Shown here piece after piece: positions 1-5,412 of a DNA stretch of 5,412 bases (its first letter is position 1; every line of letters begins with the position of its first letter). Source of the DNA: Flavobacteriales bacterium (GTDB taxonomy: Bacteria > Bacteroidota > Bacteroidia > Flavobacteriales_D > Sanyastnellaceae). Both the position numbers and the translations under genes were made by a program. Under the pieces are notes generated by a model, which saw nothing but the letters and a program-made list of their open reading frames with translations, was not told where the DNA came from and ran no database searches. Where the stretch lies: contig DQKQ01000220.1 in NCBI GenBank assembly GCA_015660615.1, positions 1-5,412 of the forward strand, written 5' to 3'.

Positions 1-564
1 ACCCTCCTCGTTTTTGGCCCAAACAACAGCTATTTCTGCAAACGGCGAATTCGAGATCCACATCTTCGCTCCGTTAAGGATGACGTCGTCTCCGTCTTCC
101 ACGTAACTCGTCACCATTCCGCCAGGATTCGATCCATGGTCTGGCTCAGTAAGCCCAAAACATCCTATCCACTCACCCGTAGCGAGCTTAGGGAGATATT
201 TCATCTTTTGCTCCTCTGATCCGTACTTCCAGATGGGGTACATCACAAGTGAGGTTTGGACTGAAGCCGTAGAACGAAGACCTGAATCGCAGCGCTCAAG
301 CTCTTGCATGATGAGTCCATACGAGATTTGATCTAAACCTGATCCACCATACTGCTCCGGGATGTAAGTCCCGAAAGCGCCGATATCTCCTAGACCAGGG
401 AGGAGATGCTGTGGAAAAACCTGGTTTTCTGCCGCATCCTCAATAATAGGGCTCACCTCTTTCTTCACCCATTCTCGAGCCGCATCGCGTATAAGCTTGT
501 GCTCCTCAGTGAGGAGGTCGTCCATATTGAAATAATCGTGTCCTGAGTAAAGATCTGTACGCAT
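1..564 (-). CDS. Glutaryl-CoA dehydrogenase-like acyl-CoA dehydrogenase, N-terminal 188 residues (3' truncated by window edge)
   Basis: The reading frame begins at the ATG at 564-562 and stays open through 188 codons to the left edge, so the C-terminal half is outside the window. The product opens MRTDLYSGHDYFNMDDLLTE. Residues ~15-130 match the helical N-terminal domain of acyl-CoA dehydrogenases. The flavin/acyl-CoA middle domain starts with CFGLTEPDHGSNPGGM (135-150), followed by NGAKMWISN (164-172). Family knowledge: glutaryl-CoA dehydrogenase is a cytoplasmic FAD enzyme that oxidises and decarboxylates glutaryl-CoA to crotonyl-CoA in lysine, tryptophan and aromatic degradation, passing electrons to ETF. 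The segment ELERCDSGLRS (88-98) lines up with the human substrate pocket: R97 with the Arg that binds the distal carboxylate, and E90 with its partner Glu. This favours glutaryl-CoA over a plain fatty acyl-CoA substrate. The catalytic base Glu is expected near residue 370-380 and cannot be seen. The gene starts 10 bp after the rnhA stop with no Shine-Dalgarno sequence, and is probably the next gene of the same transcript. Confidence 0.9.
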   Translation of the reverse strand, partial: MRTDLYSGHDYFNMDDLLTEEHKLIRDAAREWVKKEVSPIIEDAAENQVFPQHLLPGLGDIGAFGTYIPEQYGGSGLDQISYGLIMQELERCDSGLRSTASVQTSLVMYPIWKYGSEEQKMKYLPKLATGEWIGCFGLTEPDHGSNPGGMVTSYVEDGDDVILNGAKMWISNSPFAEIAVVWAKNEEG

Positions 565-574
565 AGTTATGTAA

Positions 575-1078
575 TTATTCGAACGACAAATTTAAGTTGT
601 TATCTTCTGATTTCGATGCTTCATACCCCGTATCTGTTTTCAATTCTAAAACGCCGTCGGCGTAGGCGGAAACAGCTAATTTGTCAGCTACTTCGTTGTA
701 TTCATTTCCCGCGTGGCCTTTAACCCAAACAAACTTAACTTCATGTTGGGCATAAATTTTCAGGAATCTCTTCCATAGATCTGAGTTTTTCTTTCCTTTA
801 AAGTTCTTTTTCACCCAATTAAAGACCCACTTCTTCACTACCGCATCAACTACGTATTTCGAATCGGAATAAATGGTCACTTGTGTGCCTTCGTTTTTCA
901 AGGTCTCTAAAGCAACGATTACAGCCATAAGTTCCATGCGGTTATTCGTGGTTAAACGAAAGGCGCCACTGAGTTCTTTATAGTGCTTCCCCGCTGAAGC
1001 AATCATAACCACCCCGTATCCGCCTGGGCCAGGATTTCCGCTTGCTCCTCCGTCAGTATAAATGAATACCTGAGACAT
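575..1078 (-). CDS. rnhA: Ribonuclease HI
   Basis: Type 1 RNase H of 167 residues, a cytoplasmic endonuclease that cuts the RNA strand of RNA:DNA hybrids using Mg2+ (R-loops, Okazaki primers, misincorporated ribonucleotide stretches). All catalytic positions are visible: D9 in YTDGGASGNPGPGG, E49 in TNNRMEL, D72 in YSDSKYV, H122 in VKGHAGNEYNE, and D132 in VADKLA. The basic, tryptophan-rich handle that helps bind hybrid is present at about 81-102 (KKWVFNWVKKNFKGKKN). The protein is slightly longer than the ~155 residues of the E. coli enzyme because of a polar, acidic C-terminal tail from about residue 141, containing KSEDNN and ending LSFE; this tail is probably disordered. There is no N-terminal hybrid-binding domain. 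The ATG at 1078-1076 overlaps the MarC-family gene's stop by one base (TAATG), suggesting reinitiation of translation. No Shine-Dalgarno sequence precedes it. Identification is secure from the active site. Confidence 0.97.
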   Translation of the reverse strand: MSQVFIYTDGGASGNPGPGGYGVVMIASAGKHYKELSGAFRLTTNNRMELMAVIVALETLKNEGTQVTIYSDSKYVVDAVVKKWVFNWVKKNFKGKKNSDLWKRFLKIYAQHEVKFVWVKGHAGNEYNEVADKLAVSAYADGVLELKTDTGYEASKSEDNNLNLSFE

Positions 1079-1659
1079 TAATAAACGAGGTGTTTTACGT
1101 TCGAGGCGAACAGTTTAACAGCGATAGCTAAGAGAATAACCCCAAATACCTTACGTAGTATTGCAATTCCACCTTCCCCAAGAAATTTCTCAAGTATGCC
1201 TAGATATTTTAAGACAAAGAACACAATAACCATATTGATGATAATGGCGATCATAATATTCAGTTGATCGAATTCAGCCCTAAGAGAAATGATCGAAGTC
1301 ATACTTCCCGCTCCGGCTATCAGAGGAAAAGCCACTGGAACAACTGTCGCCGTTTTCATTGAAGCTGCGTCATTCTTAAATAACTCTATCCCTAAAACCA
1401 TCTCGAGCGCCATAAAAAATAGAACAAACGATCCCGCGACAGCGAAGCTGTTGATATCAACCCCTAAGAACGTAATAATACCTTCCCCGATAAATAAAAA
1501 AGCGAGCATAATCCCCATGGCTACGAGAGTCGCTCTTCCTGGGTGGATATTACCAGACTTTAGTTTTACATTCATTAAAATCGGTATACTTCCCACTATA
1601 TCAATTACAGCGAAAAGAACCATCGTACTCTTAAGTAGTTCTGTATAATCGAGTGTCAT
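1078..1659 (-). CDS. MarC-family integral membrane protein
   Basis: A 193-residue, very hydrophobic protein with six predicted membrane segments at about 10-29, 42-65, 69-91, 104-125, 133-152 and 165-186, the usual layout and length for the MarC (UPF0056) family. Recognisable signatures are FAVIDIVGSIPI (16-27) in the first segment, VVPVAFPLIAGAGSMTSII (106-124) in the fourth, and the closing KVFGVILLAIAVKLF (170-184). It sits in the inner membrane. Family knowledge: despite the name, E. coli MarC has not been shown to confer multiple antibiotic resistance, and the family's substrate is not established; a transporter-like role is only suggested by the fold. Many members carry GPG where this one has GAG (residues 116-118). 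The start ATG (1659-1657) overlaps the purN stop in an ATGA junction, so its translation is probably coupled to purN. A weak GGAAAG element lies 9 bases before the ATG, inside purN. No function follows from the neighbours. Confidence 0.92.
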   Translation of the reverse strand: MTLDYTELLKSTMVLFAVIDIVGSIPILMNVKLKSGNIHPGRATLVAMGIMLAFLFIGEGIITFLGVDINSFAVAGSFVLFFMALEMVLGIELFKNDAASMKTATVVPVAFPLIAGAGSMTSIISLRAEFDQLNIMIAIIINMVIVFFVLKYLGILEKFLGEGGIAILRKVFGVILLAIAVKLFASNVKHLVY

Positions 1660-2234
1660 TTTATATTTCTTTCCGAATCTAGTATTACCTCCCGAGCAAC
1701 CCTCGGATAGTATTCGTGTTCCAATTTAAGCACCTCTGAGGCAATTTCCTCAGCCGACTTTAATTCTGAAACATCTATGCGCCCTTGGAAGACGATTGCG
1801 CCCTCATCGTAACGCTCATTAACGTAGTGAATAGTCATGCCGCTTTCTTTCTCCTCAGCCTCGAAAACTGCCCTATGTACATTCATGCCGTACATTCCTT
1901 CTCCTCCGAATTTAGGGAGCAAAGATGGATGGATATTTAAGATTTTATTTTCGAAAGCTCGGCAAAATTCTTTTGGGATTTTCAAAAGAAATCCAGCAAG
2001 CAAAACCCAATCTACCTTTAATGTCTCTAGCTTCTTTAAAAGCTCTCCACTGTCTAGTTCTTCACGAGAAAAGTGTAACGAAGCTACTCCTGCTTGGTTT
2101 GCTTTCTCGAGGACACCGGAGCTGCTCCTGTTAGACCCCACAAGAACAACGTCTATTCCTTCTGTGTTAGAAAAGTGATTCATCAAAGCCGCTGCATTAG
2201 AACCGCTTCCAGAAGCTAAGATTGCTACTCTCAT
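1656..2234 (-). CDS. purN: Phosphoribosylglycinamide formyltransferase (GAR transformylase)
   Basis: A 192-residue cytoplasmic enzyme that transfers the formyl group from 10-formyltetrahydrofolate to GAR, the third step of de novo purine synthesis. The N-terminal phosphate-binding loop reads MRVAILASGSGSN (1-13). The catalytic trio of the family is visible: N100 and H102 in LNIHPSLLPKFGG, and D143 in ERYDEGAIVFQG. The SGMTIHYV segment (131-138) precedes the catalytic Asp as usual. Length is close to that of the E. coli enzyme (212 residues). The open frame extends 14 codons further upstream to an ATG at 2276, but that stretch overlaps the end of the DUF2723 gene. The ATG at 2234-2232 places the conserved MRVAILASGSGSN right at the N-terminus, as is usual for the family, so I use it. 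This leaves a 13-bp gap from the upstream stop, with no Shine-Dalgarno sequence. Its TGA stop overlaps the next gene's start. Confidence 0.96.
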   Translation of the reverse strand: MRVAILASGSGSNAAALMNHFSNTEGIDVVLVGSNRSSSGVLEKANQAGVASLHFSREELDSGELLKKLETLKVDWVLLAGFLLKIPKEFCRAFENKILNIHPSLLPKFGGEGMYGMNVHRAVFEAEEKESGMTIHYVNERYDEGAIVFQGRIDVSELKSAEEIASEVLKLEHEYYPRVAREVILDSERNIK

Positions 2235-2247
2235 ATAACACGGGTGT

Positions 2248-5200
2248 TTAGAATTCCATAAATCCCAGTTGGACAATATTACGCTCGTAACGATTTACAT
2301 CCTCTTCCATGGTCTGAATGCGTTTATCAAGTTCTTTTACTAGAGAATCTTCAGGCATGTAGTACTTGAAAACACGTAAGATTCTATCGTTTACTTGAAG
2401 CGCAAGATCTACTTCGGACGTCATCGCAGTGTAGAATTCTGGTTTGAGAGAAGTCGCATACGCAATTACCTCTTCTTGTTGCTCAAACAAATCAAGTACA
2501 AGCTCGTGTGCCATCTCTAAAGCCGCAGCTTTTTTATCGGCTGAAAGGCTCGCAGAATTAGGCGCTAATTGAGTGTCCAAAGTAGCGAGCTGAATATATG
2601 CTTCTGCAACAGGCATCAGAACTCTTGTGTATGGAACGTTTTCTTTAGGGGTCCCTCTGAGGAGTTCGTTCAGAACTAGAAGGGCTCTGTCAGGATCGTT
2701 TTCTTCAATCAAAGCTTCGGCAAGATTTGCCATCTGAAGTCTGATATTCGTCACCATGCGGCGGTTGTTTTCATCCATATAAATGCCATGCTCAAGGTCA
2801 TCCATTCCTCCCCACGCCCAGTTGCCCATAACATTTTCATACATCAGGTCTGTAGAAACACCACCCGTTACATTGGGGTTAGGATTATCTGGATATTTAA
2901 TCGGAACCAATCTGTAGGCTAAGCCCTCCAACCTGAAGTAATCCTGAAGTCCGATATATGCATCTCCCCCTGTAGTTACAGCGAAGTAAATCGGGCGTTC
3001 CCAATTGTTATTTGCAAGTATAGAAAGGAGAGCCACCTGATTTTTCAATACGTACTGCATAGGCTTACCATCGCCATCAACAACTATCCACTCAACAGCA
3101 TCAGCAATCATATTTAGTTCGTCTTCTAACACTATTCCTAGATTAACAACGTGGGCAGAGTCAACTGGTATACTGAACTTATTAGATGGGAAATAAGGAT
3201 AGCTCTTGGCGCCGTAGGATTTTTGGTCTTCGTCGTTTAAAGCTGTTTCGAACGCCTTAGAAATATCTAAGTATTCTTTTTCGCGAGAAGGTTCAAGTAA
3301 TATAATATCCCTAGTGCCTTGTCTGTATTGCTCCTCCGTCATCTCTATGGGTAGGGGTGCGCTTTCGTAGGCGCGGCGTTTCATTTGGTCTATATACCAA
3401 TCCGTATTTAGAAGACTTAAGTTGCAAACCCTTACATCCGTCCTAATGCCTTCCACCTCCTGCGCATACCAAAGCGGGAATGTATCGTTATCTCCGTTTG
3501 TGAAAAGAATCGCATTCGGAGCGAGCGAATTCAAGTAATTCTTAGCAAAATCTACTCCTGTGGTTCTATGAGCCCTGCTGTGATCATCCCAACCCTCAGA
3601 TGCCATCAGTAAGGGCACGAACATCGTTACCGCCACTAGAGCTATCGCCCTGGTATTTTCATTCAGTCCCGCGAGTCTCACTGCATGGGCAATCCCATAA
3701 AGCACACCTGCAGCAAGAGTCATAAATAGGATGCTTAAAGACAAATAGTGAGGGATTCCGCTCATCGTTTCGAGTATATAGAATACTACTCCTGCACCGA
3801 GTGGAAGGCTAAGGCCTTTTGCGTGTACTAACCAATCCGCACGTCTTGCTGCATCGAAAAGAGCGTAAACGCTAAGCCCTATCCACATCGCAAAGGCGTA
3901 GAAAGACCCAACGTATGCGTAGTCGCGTTCGCGGGGCTGCATAGGTGCTTGGTTGAGATAGACTACGATAGCCATACCTGTCATAAAGAAGAGTAGAGCC
4001 ACCGTTCCGGCTCCGCGCGGATCGCGCTGTATTTGGAATATTAAACCTAGGAAACCTAGAAGAAGAGGCAGGTAGAAGAAGTGGTTAAGCCCTTTGTTGT
4101 CCTTCATTTCCTGCGTGAGTGTTTCGCGGTTTCCGATGCGAAGCTCATCTATAGCGTCTATACCTGACAGCCAATTTCCACTGGTGAAATCTCCGTGACC
4201 TTGCGTATCGTTTTGCTTTCCTGCAAAGTTCCACATAAAGTAACGGAAGTACATCCAGCCCATTTGGTAGTCCACGAAATAGCGCAGATTTTCTCCTTGA
4301 GTGGGTTGTAGCTTCACTTGGATCCCATCGAGGGCTCTAAGGGCTCTTTGTTGTTCATTGTAGTCCTTCGCCCTTGCAGCCATACTCTCGAAGTATTGCT
4401 TCTCTTGGTTGAGTCCTTTTACATATTGTTTTCCCCTTGTTAATCCTCGATCAAATCTCTGCATAAGAATAGAGTTTAAATCTTCCACAGCCCTGGGGTC
4501 ATCGAGTGGAGCCAGACTCATACCACCAGATTGCGGATCCCTGACCAGAACATAATTTGCATCTCTTACTTCAAATTCACCATCCCAAGGTTGGCCATAT
4601 TCTTTAAATAGACGTTTTAAAGTCCTTTCTAAATCAGCTTTAGAGAGAGTTCCGCTTAACACATCCTTTTCGAGGTGAAGTAAGAAAGCCTGTCTAGACA
4701 TCGCTCCATCAACAAGAGGACTTGTGTAACTCGCAGCTTCGTTAAACCCCTTGTAATTACTCCACCTCTTGTATTCTTTTATATGGCGTCCTTCCGAGGA
4801 ATACATTCTTGGAAAAACCATCGTGTAGTCGGGGTTATAATTCGAAACAGTTCCCTTCTTTTCCCCAGAATTAATATATTCTTCAACAAGATGTAAACGA
4901 GAGTTTTTAGAGTCTTCAATAAAATTTAAGGCTGTTGATTCACTTTTGAAAGACTTTACCCTAACATCACGAGTACCCTTCTGTTCCTTTACACTAAAGC
5001 TCTTCACCCAAGTAGCTCCACCATCTCCCTGAGGGGTTTCTATGTCAAGTGGCGAGTCCCAATATTGACCTGTTGAAAGTGGTCTATCTCCATACTGCTC
5101 CCTGTTGAGATATTTCAGTAGTTGGAAAAAATTCTCCGGATCGTTTTCGTCCATTGGAGGGTTGGCGCTAGAGCGAACTACGATCGTTGTAAAAGAGCTG

Positions 5201-5412
5201 TACCCTATTAGTATCATTGCAATACTGAGCACGAAGGTGTTTACGGCCCACCAACCTTTCTTCCTAGAATATATAATTCCTGCTGTTAGAATTGCAACTA
5301 GAATAATGAGATATGCAAATATGCCTGAGTTAAACGGCATCCCCATAGAATTTACGAAAAGCCTCTCAAAATCTCCAGCGAGTTTAATAACACCCTGTAT
5401 AAGTCCTATTTG
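2248..5412 (-). CDS. DUF2723/TMEM260-like protein O-mannosyltransferase family membrane protein, 5' truncated by window edge
   Basis: The frame is open to the right edge: 1054 codons are visible. The ATG at 5346 is internal, because the 22 codons before it (…KLAGDFERLFVNSMGMPFNSG) are typical family sequence. Counting from that internal Met, membrane segments lie at about 7-25, 33-57, 421-438, 446-464, 475-497, 511-527, 532-552 and 564-581. Signature blocks are RSSANPPMDENDPENFF (58-74), LNREQYGDRPL (80-90), MWNFAGKQNDTQGHG (371-385), LNQAPMQPRERDYAYVGSFY (464-483), DDHSRAH (587-593) and LFTNGDNDTFPLWYAQE (614-630). After the last membrane segment comes a ~450-residue soluble part, ending in helical, TPR-like sequence (about 865-960) and a short charged helix (1001-1022). 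Family knowledge: PF11028 members have a GT-C-like fold, and human TMEM260 O-mannosylates receptor domains; Bacteroidota O-glycosylate many secreted proteins. A role in periplasmic protein O-glycosylation is therefore plausible but inferred. The DUF2723 core with its expected catalytic acidic loop lies upstream, outside the window. The TAA stop is 13 bp before purN. Confidence 0.9.
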   Translation of the reverse strand, partial: QIGLIQGVIKLAGDFERLFVNSMGMPFNSGIFAYLIILVAILTAGIIYSRKKGWWAVNTFVLSIAMILIGYSSFTTIVVRSSANPPMDENDPENFFQLLKYLNREQYGDRPLSTGQYWDSPLDIETPQGDGGATWVKSFSVKEQKGTRDVRVKSFKSESTALNFIEDSKNSRLHLVEEYINSGEKKGTVSNYNPDYTMVFPRMYSSEGRHIKEYKRWSNYKGFNEAASYTSPLVDGAMSRQAFLLHLEKDVLSGTLSKADLERTLKRLFKEYGQPWDGEFEVRDANYVLVRDPQSGGMSLAPLDDPRAVEDLNSILMQRFDRGLTRGKQYVKGLNQEKQYFESMAARAKDYNEQQRALRALDGIQVKLQPTQGENLRYFVDYQMGWMYFRYFMWNFAGKQNDTQGHGDFTSGNWLSGIDAIDELRIGNRETLTQEMKDNKGLNHFFYLPLLLGFLGLIFQIQRDPRGAGTVALLFFMTGMAIVVYLNQAPMQPRERDYAYVGSFYAFAMWIGLSVYALFDAARRADWLVHAKGLSLPLGAGVVFYILETMSGIPHYLSLSILFMTLAAGVLYGIAHAVRLAGLNENTRAIALVAVTMFVPLLMASEGWDDHSRAHRTTGVDFAKNYLNSLAPNAILFTNGDNDTFPLWYAQEVEGIRTDVRVCNLSLLNTDWYIDQMKRRAYESAPLPIEMTEEQYRQGTRDIILLEPSREKEYLDISKAFETALNDEDQKSYGAKSYPYFPSNKFSIPVDSAHVVNLGIVLEDELNMIADAVEWIVVDGDGKPMQYVLKNQVALLSILANNNWERPIYFAVTTGGDAYIGLQDYFRLEGLAYRLVPIKYPDNPNPNVTGGVSTDLMYENVMGNWAWGGMDDLEHGIYMDENNRRMVTNIRLQMANLAEALIEENDPDRALLVLNELLRGTPKENVPYTRVLMPVAEAYIQLATLDTQLAPNSASLSADKKAAALEMAHELVLDLFEQQEEVIAYATSLKPEFYTAMTSEVDLALQVNDRILRVFKYYMPEDSLVKELDKRIQTMEEDVNRYERNIVQLGFMEF

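Larger units (their letters stand above)
1..5412 (-). other. Probable five-gene co-transcribed unit
   Basis: All five genes point the same way. Their junctions are 13 bp, a 4-bp overlap (ATGA at 1659-1656), a 1-bp overlap (TAATG at 1080-1076) and 10 bp. No junction leaves room for an independent terminator, and I see no Bacteroidota-type promoter (TTG with TAnnTTTG) at the starts. One transcript is the simplest reading, but internal promoters inside the upstream genes cannot be excluded, and both ends of the unit lie outside the window. Confidence 0.65.

Noticed and set aside
502..516. Perfect inverted repeat CTCCTCA-G-TGAGGAG near the 5' end of the acyl-CoA dehydrogenase gene
   Set aside because: It can form only a 6-bp stem with a 3-base loop, lies inside codons for the conserved LLTEE segment, and has no run of T after it. 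Most likely a by-product of coding, not a terminator or operator.
1042..1055. Fourteen-base identity TTGCTCCTCCGTCA shared with 3328-3341
   Set aside because: The two copies lie inside rnhA and the DUF2723 gene in different reading frames (TDGGAS versus MTEEQ), with no flanking similarity. Chance sharing between coding regions is the simplest explanation.
1289..1648. Plus-strand open frame of 119 codons
   Set aside because: It lies wholly antisense to the MarC-family gene, whose six membrane segments and signatures are clear. The plus-strand product resembles no family and is low-complexity in composition.
1837..2178. Plus-strand open frames at 1837-2178 and 1925-2134
   Set aside because: Both are antisense to purN, whose catalytic residues are intact. 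They are shadows of its codon pattern, with no recognisable motifs.
2238..2247. Palindrome ACACGGGTGT in the gap before purN
   Set aside because: The arms are only 4-5 bp and there is no second copy in the window. Too short to support an operator or terminator call.
1..5412. Possible mobile element, defence island, CRISPR array or RNA gene
   Set aside because: The window is filled almost end to end by five housekeeping-type genes on one strand. No transposase, integrase, repeat array, tRNA or rRNA sequence, or gene-free interval above 13 bp was seen.

Overview
The window is an ordinary, densely packed stretch of a Bacteroidota chromosome, probably from Flavobacteriales or a close relative. 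This rests on the Bacteroidota-type large DUF2723/TMEM260-like membrane protein, the Bacteroidota-type PurN (HPSLLPKFGGEGMYG) and MarC-family (AGAGSMTSIISLRAE) motifs, and start codons mostly lacking a Shine-Dalgarno sequence. The genus cannot be fixed from the sequence.

All five genes lie on the minus strand, so they are read from the right edge to the left. In transcription order they are: (1) a DUF2723-family, protein O-mannosyltransferase-like membrane protein, cut at its N-terminus by the right edge (2248-5412); (2) purN, phosphoribosylglycinamide formyltransferase (1656-2234); (3) a MarC-family integral membrane protein (1078-1659); (4) rnhA, ribonuclease HI (575-1078); (5) a glutaryl-CoA dehydrogenase-like acyl-CoA dehydrogenase, cut at its C-terminus by the left edge (1-564).

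Spacing is very tight: 13 bp, a 4-bp ATGA overlap, a 1-bp TAATG overlap, then 10 bp. This suggests a single transcript with translational coupling at the two overlaps. The products belong to different processes (envelope glycosylation, de novo purine synthesis, an uncharacterised membrane function, removal of RNA from RNA:DNA hybrids, and lysine/tryptophan or aromatic catabolism). The cluster therefore looks like a housekeeping run rather than one pathway.

No RNA gene, insertion sequence, CRISPR array, terminator, recognisable promoter or gene-free stretch above 13 bp was found. I see no convincing undescribed system. The points most worth a second look are the unusually complete glutaryl-specific residues in the truncated dehydrogenase, the missing catalytic N-terminus of the DUF2723 protein, and the start-codon corrections.
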